DNA of 64,000 nt from Butyrivibrio fibrisolvens (GCF_023206215.1 NZ_CP065800.1:3596001-3660000); one strand, 5' to 3'. Counted from the stretch's first letter, positions 53,717 through 63,443 are shown. Notes: generated from the sequence alone by a model not told the origin. Translations and numbers: made by a program.

Positions 53717-54835
53717 ATGAAAACTGTACTTATAAATAAACCATTTGAAATATCAGTAGTAGAGACAGAGAAGCCAACTCCCAGTGAAGGCGAGGCGCTT
53801 CTTCAGGTCCTCTACTGTGGAATCTGTGGAGCAGACGTAGCAAGCTTCACAGGCAATCAGCCTTTTACCACATATCCCAGGATCCCCGGCCATGAGTTTA
53901 GTGCAAGGATCGTTGAGATACCTGCGAACTCCAAGGGACTTAAAGCAGGTGATATCGTAACCTGCAACCCTTACTTCAACTGCGGCAAGTGCTATTCCTG
54001 TAAGAGGGGCTTTGTTAACTGCTGCACTGACAACCAGACTATGGGCGTTCAGAGAGACGGAAGTTTTCGTGATTATATCGTAATGCCAATAGAGCGCATA
54101 TATCCAGGCCGCGGCCTGTCTGCCAAGGAGCTTGCACTTGTAGAGCCCTTCACTATCGGCTGGCACGCTCTTAGCCGTACACAGATCAAGCCTTCTGACA
54201 AAGTGCTGGTTGTAGGCGCTGGTCCTATAGGCCTGTTTGCAACGATATCCGCTGTTGCCAAGGGTGCGAGAGTATATGTTGCTGATATCCTTGACGGAAG
54301 ACTTGAAAAGGCTATGCACTTCGGCGCTACAGGCACTATCAACTCAGCTAAAACTGACATTCTCGAAGAGTCCATGAAGATCACAGATGGCAACGGTTTC
54401 GATGTATGCGTCGAAGCTTGCGGTAGCAGTGTCACATTCCTAAACTGCATAGACTGCGCAGCATTTGCAGGTAAGATCATATTGATAGGCAATGGCAAGA
54501 AAGAGACCACCTTCCTTCACTCAATCCTTCTGAAAAAAGAACTGAACGTCTTCGGAAGCAGGAACTCCTATCCGAAAGATTTCGAAGCCGTTATAGATCT
54601 CATATCTTCAGGCAAAGTTAATGTAATGGACATGGTAAGTGATGTATATCCGATTGATGATACAAAAGGCGCTTTCGATGCTCTGACTCACAACGACGGA
54701 TCACTTTCCAAGGTGCTTATAGAAGTCAATAAACCGGAAGATTCTATATCTGAATCTGCATCTGAGGCAAGCAGAAGCGTTAAAATATTGAAGATGAAAT
54801 CTTTTGTCTACAATTCAGAAAATGAACTGGTGTAA
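53717..54835 (+). CDS. Zinc-dependent alcohol/polyol dehydrogenase
   Basis: MDR dehydrogenase of 372 residues. Catalytic zinc: CGICGAD near residue 30 and GHEF near 57. Structural zinc: CGKCYSCKRGFVNCC near 85-100. The cofactor loop is VVGAGPIGLF near 163. It may oxidise a hydroxyl of 2-keto-3-deoxyfuconate or a related acid. The start is the ATG at 53717, although GGAGG is about 16 bases away. Just upstream the DNA reads like a decayed copy of the end of the previous gene (KAAVILNKKYSN against KTAVIWNEKYVN), a local duplication. Confidence 0.85.
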   Translation: MKTVLINKPFEISVVETEKPTPSEGEALLQVLYCGICGADVASFTGNQPFTTYPRIPGHEFSARIVEIPANSKGLKAGDIVTCNPYFNCGKCYSCKRGFVNCCTDNQTMGVQRDGSFRDYIVMPIERIYPGRGLSAKELALVEPFTIGWHALSRTQIKPSDKVLVVGAGPIGLFATISAVAKGARVYVADILDGRLEKAMHFGATGTINSAKTDILEESMKITDGNGFDVCVEACGSSVTFLNCIDCAAFAGKIILIGNGKKETTFLHSILLKKELNVFGSRNSYPKDFEAVIDLISSGKVNVMDMVSDVYPIDDTKGAFDALTHNDGSLSKVLIEVNKPEDSISESASEASRSVKILKMKSFVYNSENELV

Positions 54836-54903
54836 TAGTCTAAAGATTATTCAGACACATCGTAAAAAGACTTGTAAAAAATATTGAAAGGCGTGAGGTT
54901 ACT

Positions 54904-55782
54904 ATGGATTGTATTAAGATTGATGCACACGTACATCTATGGGACGTGCAGCAAGGAATTGTGGATGGGAAGCCTGTCATAGGTCTTGGCAACGGCCTTG
55001 CGGATTTTGGCGGCGAAACTCGCCAGATGATGCCTCCCTATATGGATGATAATAGAAATACCGCCACGCGCCTTATTGCAAATATGAACTATTCAAAGGT
55101 TAACGGCGCAGTTATCACCCAGGAATATATCGATGGCAATCAGGACAGTTATCTTCTTAGTTCTAAAGCCAAATATAAAGACCGCCTGAAAATCTGCTCT
55201 TTATATAAAGAAAATGCTGATTTTAACACAGAAGGATTTGACGGAATCAAAATCTGTGCAGGCCGTCTTAAGGATCAGGATCTGACTTCTCATATGGCAG
55301 TATTCAAGAAGGCGCAGGAACTTGGAATGTTCATATCTATCGATATGGCTGACGGAGACCTTCAGGTAGATTCTCTTCAGGCTGTGATAGATTCATGCCC
55401 TGATCTTAGGATCGCCATAGGACATTTTGGTATGGTCACGACTAAAGGCTGGGAATCGCAGATCGCTCTTGCCAGGAACAAGAACGTATATATCGAAAGC
55501 GGCGGCCTTACTTGGCTCTTCCACAAAGAGTTCTACCCCTACCCTTCTGCTATCGATGCCATCATCACAGCCCGGGATATCTGCGGCATGGACAAGCTTA
55601 TGTGGGGAAGCGACTACCCGCGTACCATGACAGATATCACTTATATTATGGCTGTCCGCTTCATCGAAGAGTCGAACAAGCTCACAGATGAAGAAAAAAG
55701 AGCTTTTCTTGGAGGCAATGCGATGCGCTTCTATGGATTTGATTTCAAAGAGCCGCTGCCTGATATAAAGAATATGCTATGA
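54904..55782 (+). CDS. Amidohydrolase, candidate L-fuconolactonase
   Basis: A TIM-barrel metal hydrolase of 292 residues in the amidohydrolase-2 family. Metal ligands are suggested by DAHVHLWD near residue 7, the HFGM histidine near 178 and WGSDYPRT near 236. The family includes lactonases for fucono-, rhamnono- and galactono-lactones (COG3618 type), and the operon supports fuconolactone. GAGG precedes the ATG. Confidence 0.82.
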   Translation: MDCIKIDAHVHLWDVQQGIVDGKPVIGLGNGLADFGGETRQMMPPYMDDNRNTATRLIANMNYSKVNGAVITQEYIDGNQDSYLLSSKAKYKDRLKICSLYKENADFNTEGFDGIKICAGRLKDQDLTSHMAVFKKAQELGMFISIDMADGDLQVDSLQAVIDSCPDLRIAIGHFGMVTTKGWESQIALARNKNVYIESGGLTWLFHKEFYPYPSAIDAIITARDICGMDKLMWGSDYPRTMTDITYIMAVRFIEESNKLTDEEKRAFLGGNAMRFYGFDFKEPLPDIKNML

Positions 55783-55806
55783 AAAAATATTAAAAGGAGC
55801 AATATT

Positions 55807-56247
55807 ATGCTAAAAGGTATACCACCGATCATCGGCCCGGATCTTCTCAAAGTACTATGCGAGATGGGACACGGAGATACAATAGTTATTGCTGACGGCA
55901 ACTTCCCGGCCGCTTCTATAGCTAAAGATTCTATACTTGTACGAATGGACGGACACGGCGTTCCGGAGATTCTTGAAAGTATACTAAAACTATTCCCTCT
56001 CGATCAGTATGAAGATAAGCCGGTAACACTCATGGAACGCTGCGAAGGAGACAATGCTGATATATCTATCTGGGATAAATATAAGAAAGCTGTAGATGAA
56101 GCTGATCCTAGAGGATCAAAAGTCATCGGAACTCTTGAACGCTTTGCCTTTTATGAAGAGGCAAAAAAGGCATATGCCGTCATCGCTACATCCGAGACAA
56201 GCCAGTATGCAAATATCATCTTAAAGAAGGGATGTATCATTAGTTAA
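55807..56247 (+). CDS. fucU: L-fucose mutarotase FucU (RbsD/FucU family)
   Basis: Interconverts alpha and beta anomers of L-fucose; 146 residues, the normal size. The N-terminal PIIGPDLLKVLCEMGHGDTIVIADGNFPA holds the catalytic-type His near residue 22. The C-terminal RFAFYEEAKKAYAVIATSETSQYANIILKKG (near 113-143) is typical of FucU. It closes the operon, 24 bp after the lactonase gene. Confidence 0.93.
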   Translation: MLKGIPPIIGPDLLKVLCEMGHGDTIVIADGNFPAASIAKDSILVRMDGHGVPEILESILKLFPLDQYEDKPVTLMERCEGDNADISIWDKYKKAVDEADPRGSKVIGTLERFAFYEEAKKAYAVIATSETSQYANIILKKGCIIS

Positions 56248-56255
56248 TAATAATT

Positions 56256-56281
56256 CAGCCTGCGAAGCAATTCGCAGGCTG
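56256..56281 (+). terminator. Terminator-like hairpin after fucU
   Basis: CAGCCTGCGAA and TTCGCAGGCTG are perfect complements with a 4-base loop, nine bases past the fucU stop. Only a short TTAAC follows, so termination may be partial. Confidence 0.65.
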
Positions 56282-56442
56282 TTAACATATGTAATGAAAT
56301 TCCTCGAAGATCAGACTCTCAAAAATAGCTTGGCAAACCCTCAAATAAATGATATATCTTAATATCCTTTATGCTTCTGTCATAAAAAATCTATAAATTG
56401 CCATATATTAATATATTTATAGTACAATTACTATTAATAGAC

Positions 56443-56489
56443 TAAAACTTCCCGCTTAGACGGGCCGGTATCCCCAAGCAGGAAGTCTA
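56443..56489. repeat. Solo hairpin of the long-palindrome family
   Basis: TAAAACTTCCCGCTT and AAGCAGGAAGT pair with one C-A mismatch around a loop with GGGCCGGTATC. It is the same form as 3377-3422 with changed but paired bases (GCTT/AAGC). It lies upstream of the PAP2 gene. Confidence 0.7.
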
Positions 56490-56520
56490 CAAATAAAAGA
56501 ATTGGCAGGAGGCCTCGATC

Positions 56521-57459
56521 ATGGACGCAGTCACAGGTAATACTTTTTATTTTGAATTTGAAGTAAGACTTATGGAATGGATACAGCAGATTCTGGGAGA
56601 CAAGGGCGCTGGCATAGTCTCACATTTTTCAGCCCTTGGCGAAGAATATTTTCTCATACTGTTAATAGCATTTTTATACTGGTGCTATGACAAAAGAATT
56701 GGTGAGAAAGTGGGTTCCATCCTGGTTCTTGGCGTTATTATAAATCCACTTATCAAGAATATCTTCTGGCGAAGGCGCCCCTATTTTGACCACGAATCCA
56801 TTGAATGCTACAGGCCTCTTGATACTGAGCATGATCTTTTTGATATCTCAGCTCAGGGACTATCTTTTCCAAGCGGTCATTCTACCAATGCAGCTGCTGC
56901 CTTTGGTTCCATCGCCATGATAGTCAGGAAGAAGTGGGCTACTATTCTCTGCGGCATTATCATCCTACTGATCGGTTTCTCCAGAGTTGCCGTGGGCGTC
57001 CACTATCCTACAGATGTTATCGTAGGATGGATCTCGGGATTTCTGTGCATATGGTTTATTGTTTTTTGCAGGAACAAGATCCCTGAGGAAAAGACCTGGA
57101 TCCTGTATCTTGTGATCTTCCTGATATCTTGTCTTGGGCTTTTGTATTGCAAGACAACAGACTATTTTACCTGTCTTGGACTTGTAGGTGGAATCTACGG
57201 TGCCTTTGAATTTGAAAAAAGATTTGTTCACTTTGAAAATACCAGAAATCCTCTCAGCTGTGTACTTAGGATATTCTTTGGAGTAGCTATATATCTGGTT
57301 CTAAACACACTCTTAAAGCTTCCTTTTAGTGCAGAATTCCTTGATTCAGGAACACTTATAGCAGGCATTGTCAGAAGCCTTAGGTATCTGATCGTATCTT
57401 TTGTTACAGTTGGAGTGTACCCTTATACATTCAGGATTCACAAACACATATTTTCTTAA
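56521..57459 (+). CDS. PAP2-family membrane phosphatase
   Basis: Membrane phosphatase of 312 residues with about eight hydrophobic segments. The three PAP2 motifs are present: KNIFWRRRPYF near residue 79, FPSGHST near 118 and SRVAVGVHYPTDV near 158, so the acid-phosphatase chemistry is intact. Likely substrates are undecaprenyl pyrophosphate or phosphatidic acid. The C-terminal half adds several helices not needed for catalysis. Strong GGAGG before the ATG. Confidence 0.9.
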   Translation: MDAVTGNTFYFEFEVRLMEWIQQILGDKGAGIVSHFSALGEEYFLILLIAFLYWCYDKRIGEKVGSILVLGVIINPLIKNIFWRRRPYFDHESIECYRPLDTEHDLFDISAQGLSFPSGHSTNAAAAFGSIAMIVRKKWATILCGIIILLIGFSRVAVGVHYPTDVIVGWISGFLCIWFIVFCRNKIPEEKTWILYLVIFLISCLGLLYCKTTDYFTCLGLVGGIYGAFEFEKRFVHFENTRNPLSCVLRIFFGVAIYLVLNTLLKLPFSAEFLDSGTLIAGIVRSLRYLIVSFVTVGVYPYTFRIHKHIFS

Positions 57460-57464
57460 ATGGT

Positions 57465-57499
57465 CTCCATCCCTTGAAGCTACGCTAACTTGGGTGGAG
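57465..57499. terminator. Hairpin between convergent genes
   Basis: CTCCATCCC and GGGTGGAG pair with a one-base bulge around 18 bases. It lies between the PAP2 gene and the convergent TrkA-RyR gene. The T-rich tail (CTTGTTC) is weak. Confidence 0.5.
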
Positions 57500-57513
57500 T
57501 CTTGTTCATAAAC

Positions 57514-59526
57514 TCAGGTTGCGTTCTTATCAATCATCTGGCTTATGATCTTACATACTGCCTTGACATTCTCTCTATCCATCTGTTTATAATCAACGTT
57601 CTTGCCGGTATAGGAGTTTTCAAAATCTGACAGCTCATCAAGATCATCCCATGGTACAAGGCATCCATGGCGCTTATGCTCTACATCTTTCAAGATGCGA
57701 ACTGAGCTATCTTTTTGGTATAGTCTTACTCTTTCATCGATCTGTTTTTTAGTCATGGGCTGATATCCCATAGAATAGTGGAATCCCATCCACCTTAGGT
57801 GTTCTGACTTAGCAAGGTTTTCAAGGAATTCACCGCTGATAATATCAGATATCGTATTACTTATCTCACAATTACTCGTTTTGTATGCTAATGACTCATC
57901 ACCTGATTCCATGAACTTGCTTGGTATTGACTCATCTTCAGATTCATTAGGCTTGATCAAGGAAGATCCCGCCAAAAGCTTTTCAGACTTAGTTGATGCA
58001 GGCATAAGTCCAAGCCTGTTCATTAGTCCCAGTAGATAATCCGCACTTGCGTTGCAGCTCATGCGGCTGAAGTAATCACATCTCTTCCACTGCTCATCAG
58101 CATCGCCTTCGCCGTAGTAGAAATGGTTGATCTCCTTGGAAATGGCATCAAGCTTTGTGCCATACAGTATTTCATCATCGATGACTTTAGTAACTATGCA
58201 TTCATCTTTATAATGATTGCGGATAATCTTGTCGTAGTAACACTGGTAGACTGGAAGATATATGCCGCAAGAAGCCAGTATATCTATCGTGCCATATGCT
58301 ATCTCATTACCTACAGATTCATTACCTGTAGCTATGATGATATATTTAAGATTCTCAGCCTCTTCTCTTACATATTCTGTGTAGATGCTGCTTCTGGCAT
58401 CTGCAGCCTTGAAGCTTATATCATAATTGTCCAATAGTCCCGGATACCTTGCTTTGAAGTATCCATCGATCTTATCTATAGCAGGATCGAAGATATGAAC
58501 ATGCAAGGTGCTTCCTTCGAATTGTCCCAAAGCTACTATTCTTCTAAGCATCTCCTGTCCGATATTACCAAATCCCACCATGAGGATATGAGCATCATCC
58601 ATGGCTCTGCCTTTATCATCAAAGGTGATCACATCAGCTATAGGATGCTCTCTAAACAGGAGTCTTGACGCAAGCTCTCTTCTATCGAACACTTTAACGC
58701 TGCCGTATCCATAATTATCTTCAAAATTCTGAAGCTCATTTCCCAAAGATGCCGCCCTTACAAACATTACAAGTTCTGTATTTGAAGGGGATATATCCGT
58801 TTCTTTTAGACTACTGCGCATACGGACAGCATAGCTGTAATTGGCTTCATCATCCATAGACAGAGCGCTTATCCTGATTTTCCCGGTGCCTTTTTTGACA
58901 GACATTCTTTTTAGAAAAGAAGGCCCGGCATTCATAGCTTCAGGATCATCATATACAAGCGCGCCGGTTCTGTTAACAAGGCTATCCGGAACACTTCCTG
59001 TTCCTACGAATACTAATGATATACGTCTGTTTCTGGCAAGAGTCTCCCCAAGCCTTATCGAATCATCGTTTATCCCATATATAAGTTCAATATCCCTGAA
59101 TCTAAGAAGCCAGGTCCTGAATATCTTGACAATATCTTTGCCAATAGCAAGAACCAAGGCGCTGACCACAGAATAGTATGCAAAAAAGTGAACCAGCCAG
59201 TAGAACATAGACGTGAAGATGCTGTCTCCAACTATCCCGACAAAGGCATCATGGGATCCGTCGCCTGCATTACCAAACATGCGCCCCACATGAACTACTG
59301 TGCGCAGCACTGCGATAACAGGCATATCCTTGAATTGGTCAGCATCTATTGCACCATAGATGATAAGACCACCTGCAATTGCTATAAGAAAAGATATCCC
59401 GGTCCACTTCTTAACATGCCTGACATCCACTGTAAACCATACGATGAGAGCCAGAAAAACTGCAGCTGCAACCAGAATTATCACTACACTGCTCATATCA
59501 ACACTAGTCATATCAGCATCCCCCAT
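57514..59526 (-). CDS. Membrane protein with TrkA-N-like and RyR domains
   Basis: A 670-residue protein. Three or four membrane helices lie in the first 145 residues (about 14-34, 42-60, 108-140). Two Rossmann-like blocks follow, the clearer one with LMVGFGNIGQEML near residue 318, as in TrkA-N domains. The C-terminus (about 580-660) is a RyR-type domain: LAKSEHLRWMGFHYSMGY, then KRHGCLVPWDDLDEL and DYKQMDRENVKAV. Bacterial TrkA-RyR proteins are known from genomic surveys of nucleotide-dependent signalling and conflict systems. The start is two bases after the stop of the TIR gene, so the pair is one unit. Confidence 0.78.
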   Translation of the reverse strand: MGDADMTSVDMSSVVIILVAAAVFLALIVWFTVDVRHVKKWTGISFLIAIAGGLIIYGAIDADQFKDMPVIAVLRTVVHVGRMFGNAGDGSHDAFVGIVGDSIFTSMFYWLVHFFAYYSVVSALVLAIGKDIVKIFRTWLLRFRDIELIYGINDDSIRLGETLARNRRISLVFVGTGSVPDSLVNRTGALVYDDPEAMNAGPSFLKRMSVKKGTGKIRISALSMDDEANYSYAVRMRSSLKETDISPSNTELVMFVRAASLGNELQNFEDNYGYGSVKVFDRRELASRLLFREHPIADVITFDDKGRAMDDAHILMVGFGNIGQEMLRRIVALGQFEGSTLHVHIFDPAIDKIDGYFKARYPGLLDNYDISFKAADARSSIYTEYVREEAENLKYIIIATGNESVGNEIAYGTIDILASCGIYLPVYQCYYDKIIRNHYKDECIVTKVIDDEILYGTKLDAISKEINHFYYGEGDADEQWKRCDYFSRMSCNASADYLLGLMNRLGLMPASTKSEKLLAGSSLIKPNESEDESIPSKFMESGDESLAYKTSNCEISNTISDIISGEFLENLAKSEHLRWMGFHYSMGYQPMTKKQIDERVRLYQKDSSVRILKDVEHKRHGCLVPWDDLDELSDFENSYTGKNVDYKQMDRENVKAVCKIISQMIDKNAT

Positions 59527-59528
59527 GA

Positions 59529-61955
59529 TCAGTTAAGACCGTACTTTTGTTTGACGGTATAAGGCGGTTCATAATCTCCAAGATAATCGTCAGCCAGATC
59601 GCAAAGCCCGCTGTAATCAATATATGGAATCCGTATATATCCATATTCATTGCTGTACATTATGAAATAATCATCTTCCACACATACTATCCTGTCCATG
59701 ATGCAGATTATCCGCATGTCTTTATCGAAGATATAGGACTTTTCGCCTGACAAGATATAACTGCCTGTCAGGTCACAGTACCTAAGATCATTAAAGTGCT
59801 CTTCTGTTGTTTCAAAAGAAGTGATAAGTTCTCCGGTCCTTGCATCGAAGATCTTGGCTGTATGATCATTGAACAGGCCAAAAGAATATTTTTCATCATC
59901 AGAATAGAAAGCCACCTCAGAAACAAGATCTATATTAAAATCATATAATTCCTCGTCGCCAAATACCTGATCAGGGAAGTACAACTCTACTGAAGTCTCC
60001 TCATACTCACCATCTACCGCCTCTGCAAAGGGACTTATACTATTTGAATACCTGATGACATAACTGGCATTTAAGAAGAGTATATACAGTTCCCCGTTAA
60101 TGAATCTTGCAGTTTTGATATACTGCACAGGTTTTTTGGTAAAAAAGGTATCCGTTACTTCCTGCTGCCCGTACGATCCGCTGCATGTAAAGACTTTGCC
60201 ATAGTTAGAGATAAAGTACATCTCATCATTCATTATCCAGGCTTCCATGATGTATTCATTGTATGAATATCTTGAAACTATCTCTTCAAGAATCGGATCG
60301 ATGACGGCAACTTCATAAGCTCCATAGAAGTAAATGAACTCCTCAGTTACAAGTATTCTTTGGTTGCCGTTTTCAAAATCATATGCATCTACGATTTCCA
60401 TTTCAAAATCATCTATTGAAAGCTTCCAAGAAATGTCCCCTGATCCTACATCATTTGCATACACTCTTACCCTGCTGCCTTCATCTGTTTCTTCTGAAAT
60501 AGCTGCATATAAGATTCCATCATTATAGCCAAATACAGGCTCATAGATAGATTCATCTTTTTTCTCATATAAACTTATAATGTCACCGTTTTGAGGATCA
60601 AATGACAGATATCCCCAGCCCTCATATCCTCCAAAGCAGCACAGCACCTCATCCTGATTCCAAAATACATCTGCAAGCTCAGGCTCTTCATAAGTGAATA
60701 TATCATTTAAATATATTGTATACAATAGATTCCCAAAACCGTCCATGCCATAAAGATTTCCCTCATCACTAACAATGGCCAGTGATCCGTCATCATTGTG
60801 ATAAGCGCGTGCAAAATCAGTCAGTTCCATCTCAGTATTTTGCCCCGAATCAAAAGAATAAAAATTACTGCCAAGATGCGTACTCCATAGGACTCCCTCT
60901 CCGAACAGATCCGCCTGCAGTCCATTGGGATAAGGACTCAGGATCTCGTGAACTGTATCACAAGACTCTATATCAAATACATATGCAGCATCAGACTCAG
61001 CCACGAGTATATCCTGCCCGTCATGCAGTATATCAAAGCTCTCTACCCAGCTCCCTACATCATAGGTGCAGACAGGCGCATACATGTCAGAAGCTTTATA
61101 TACGCCCATATCCTGATATAGCGCCCTTAAAGCCTTTTCATTATAATCAGTCCCATCATCAGGCAGCGCGCCTCTTACTGCATAGACCGCATCTTTATTC
61201 CTTCCGTCAGCGCATAGATTATCGGCAGTATTGGCCATAGTAGTTGCAAGGTCATAGCGAAGCTGGCGGTTCTGACTGCTGATCTTAATGAGCATGATAG
61301 TTGCAAAGATCGCGAAGATCAAAAGTGCAGCTCCGATACTGCCAAAGATCATAGAAAGCCTTCTTATCTTCTGCGCTCTGTGTCTTTGCTTTAGGTCATC
61401 ATAATTAAGTCCGAAGATCGCAGCGCATAGTTTGATGACTGCTGTGTCCATGGCTTTTAGAACTTCTTTTTTGTTATCTCCTCTTGTGTCAGCTGCCAGT
61501 GGCTCAAGTTCCCGCCTTGTTATAACAATCTCTCCCCTATCATTTCTGGATCTTACTTCTTCGTAGCACAGTATCTTGGGAAAAGAGTTCACAGGCTCAT
61601 CTTCAGCCAGCACCACAAGAACATGATCCCTTGGATGAGACTGAAGAAATACTTCTATCTCTTTCATACACCACTTGGATTCAAGATATCGGGGGGTACA
61701 TATAGTAATTAGAAAATCAGAATTTTGAAGTGCCGTAGTAATGGGGTCAGATAGGTTGTCAGTAAGCGGCAGTTCATCAACATCTCTAAATACCCTTTCG
61801 ATCCGCTTCTTACCACTTCTAACCTTGGAAAGAACAGACTTTGGAAGCTTAAAGTTTTCAAGCTTTTTGTGCAGATTCTCAGCTACAAAGCTGTCAAACT
61901 CATTATGCCTGTAGCTAATAAAGGCATCATAATGTAACCCTTTTTGATCAGACAT
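59529..61955 (-). CDS. TIR domain membrane protein with beta-propeller-like C-terminus
   Basis: An 808-residue protein. The TIR domain covers about residues 8-150: YDAFISYRHNE at the start, RVFRDVDELP as BB-loop region, and TPRYLESKWCMKEIE with Glu99 in the place of the NAD-cleaving glutamate. One membrane helix lies at about 202-223. A short helical stretch is followed by some 500 residues of beta-rich repeats of the WD/PQQ-propeller style (for example SDAAYVFDIESCDTVHEI). The start at 61955 follows GAGG; the longer reading has no support. The C-terminal part would lie outside the cell if the TIR is inside. It is paired with the TrkA-RyR gene. Confidence 0.82.
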   Translation of the reverse strand: MSDQKGLHYDAFISYRHNEFDSFVAENLHKKLENFKLPKSVLSKVRSGKKRIERVFRDVDELPLTDNLSDPITTALQNSDFLITICTPRYLESKWCMKEIEVFLQSHPRDHVLVVLAEDEPVNSFPKILCYEEVRSRNDRGEIVITRRELEPLAADTRGDNKKEVLKAMDTAVIKLCAAIFGLNYDDLKQRHRAQKIRRLSMIFGSIGAALLIFAIFATIMLIKISSQNRQLRYDLATTMANTADNLCADGRNKDAVYAVRGALPDDGTDYNEKALRALYQDMGVYKASDMYAPVCTYDVGSWVESFDILHDGQDILVAESDAAYVFDIESCDTVHEILSPYPNGLQADLFGEGVLWSTHLGSNFYSFDSGQNTEMELTDFARAYHNDDGSLAIVSDEGNLYGMDGFGNLLYTIYLNDIFTYEEPELADVFWNQDEVLCCFGGYEGWGYLSFDPQNGDIISLYEKKDESIYEPVFGYNDGILYAAISEETDEGSRVRVYANDVGSGDISWKLSIDDFEMEIVDAYDFENGNQRILVTEEFIYFYGAYEVAVIDPILEEIVSRYSYNEYIMEAWIMNDEMYFISNYGKVFTCSGSYGQQEVTDTFFTKKPVQYIKTARFINGELYILFLNASYVIRYSNSISPFAEAVDGEYEETSVELYFPDQVFGDEELYDFNIDLVSEVAFYSDDEKYSFGLFNDHTAKIFDARTGELITSFETTEEHFNDLRYCDLTGSYILSGEKSYIFDKDMRIICIMDRIVCVEDDYFIMYSNEYGYIRIPYIDYSGLCDLADDYLGDYEPPYTVKQKYGLN

Positions 61956-62328
61956 ACTCGACCTCATAAGATATCGTTTTATCATACTATTACTACACTG
62001 TTTATTGTACACATTCTTACGTATTAAATTCAACAATAAAGAAACCAGCATCCGAAAGACTTTTCAGGGTGATGCTGGTCTGTACAATATATATGTATGA
62101 AAATGTATTAACTGTCTGTATCGACGCTGTCTCAAAGGATGGCATATTTTTGATAAGTGCGAAGTTTAAATAACTGCCATTAAAAAATAGCCGAAATATA
62201 TTTAAAATCTATGAACAATAATAGTACAAACGTCAATTGCTTACTGGAACACATCTAGTATAATGTGTAAGGTTCGATATCCTCAAGTGGATTTCAAGTC
62301 ATACACTCAAACTTTCGAGGTATATATA
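61956..62328. other. Intergenic region upstream of lrgA and the TIR gene
   Basis: 373 bases between divergent units. It contains the hairpin at 62044-62079. The rest is AT-rich with no RNA gene or clear operator. Confidence 0.5.
62044..62079. repeat. Relic hairpin related to the long-palindrome family
   Basis: ACCAGCATC pairs with GATGCTGGT, with GAAA/TTTC inside. The order ACC-GCATCC, AAGACTTT, CAGGG, GATGC-GGTCTG recalls the outer arms of copy B (ACCGGCATCC, AAAGTCTTT, CAGGGG). It looks like a collapsed remnant. Confidence 0.5.
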
Positions 62329-62691
62329 ATGAAATATTTAAAGCAGTTTTTAATCATACTGGCAATATCTCTACTTGGAGAGGTGTTGAAGGAACTCCTG
62401 CCACTTCCTATTCCAGCCAGCATTTATGGAATGGTATTCTTGTTCATATTGCTTCTTACAGGGATCATCAAACTTGATCAGGTCAAGGACGCGGGCAAGT
62501 TCCTTATAGAGATCATGCCTGTAATGTTCATTCCTGCAGGCGTTGGGCTTATGTCCTCCTGGAACGTCCTAAAGCCTGTACTTGTGCCTGTATCTGTTAT
62601 TACAGTCATAACTATTATCACTGTAATGGGTGCAACCGGAATCGTCTCACAGATTGTGATCCGCGAGGATAAGAGCAAAGAGACTAAATAA
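62329..62691 (+). CDS. lrgA: LrgA/CidA family membrane protein
   Basis: A 120-residue holin-like membrane protein with four helices. The family pattern LPIPASIYGMVFLFILLLTGIIKLDQVK begins near residue 26, and MPVMFIPAGVGLMSSW follows near 65. With LrgB it affects murein hydrolase activity and, in some Firmicutes, pyruvate transport. The start at 62329 is eight bases after GAGG. Confidence 0.9.
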   Translation: MKYLKQFLIILAISLLGEVLKELLPLPIPASIYGMVFLFILLLTGIIKLDQVKDAGKFLIEIMPVMFIPAGVGLMSSWNVLKPVLVPVSVITVITIITVMGATGIVSQIVIREDKSKETK

Positions 62692-62749
62692 CAGAAATCG
62701 AAACTTATATCATATACAATCTATAAATCAGTAATATTGGAGAAATGTC

Positions 62750-63442
62750 ATGACACAGTTTATGCAGACCAGTGCTTATGCCGGAGTCACAATAAGCCTT
62801 GTAGCTTATGGACTTGGAGCTTTTTTGAAAAAGAAATTCCGTTTTGGATTATTAAATCCGCTTCTCATATCTATAATCGTAACGATTCTGTTCCTTATAG
62901 GATGCAATGTCGACTACGAAACTTATAACGAAGGTACCAAGTATCTTAGCTGGCTCTTAACGCCTGCTACTGTCTGCCTTGCAATTCCCTTGTATGAAGA
63001 GTGGGAGCTTCTAAAAAATAATGCCAAAGCTGTAGTCCTTGGCATCTTATCAGGCGTTCTGACGAGTCTTGTAACAGTACTTGTACTTTCAAAGCTCATG
63101 GGCTTGTCCCACGAAAACTATGTAACGCTTCTTCCAAAGTCCATCACAACCGCAATCGGAATGGGCGTATCTGAAGAGCTTGGCGGCTATGTAACTATAA
63201 CTGTTGCCGTTATTGTTATAACCGGTGTCCTTGGCAATATATTCGGCGAGCTTATATGCAAGATTTTCAGAATCCACGAGCCTATATCCAAGGGACTTGC
63301 CCTTGGAACAGCATCTCACGCTATCGGAACAGCCAAAGCCATGGAACTTGGGGAAATAGAAGGCGCTATGAGTTCCCTTTCCATCGCTGTAGCGGGAATC
63401 CTAACTGTAATATTTGCAAGTGTATTTGCAGGTCTATTATAA
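62750..63442 (+). CDS. lrgB: LrgB/CidB family membrane protein
   Basis: A 230-residue membrane protein with about seven helices. YLSWLLTPATVCLAIPLYEEW near residue 65, LPKSITTAIGMGVSEELGG near 125 and KGLALGTASHAIGTAKAMELGEIEGAMSSLSI near 182 are LrgB signatures. It is 58 bp after lrgA in the same unit, which ends at the long palindrome at 63444. Confidence 0.93.
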   Translation: MTQFMQTSAYAGVTISLVAYGLGAFLKKKFRFGLLNPLLISIIVTILFLIGCNVDYETYNEGTKYLSWLLTPATVCLAIPLYEEWELLKNNAKAVVLGILSGVLTSLVTVLVLSKLMGLSHENYVTLLPKSITTAIGMGVSEELGGYVTITVAVIVITGVLGNIFGELICKIFRIHEPISKGLALGTASHAIGTAKAMELGEIEGAMSSLSIAVAGILTVIFASVFAGLL

Positions 63443-63443
63443 A

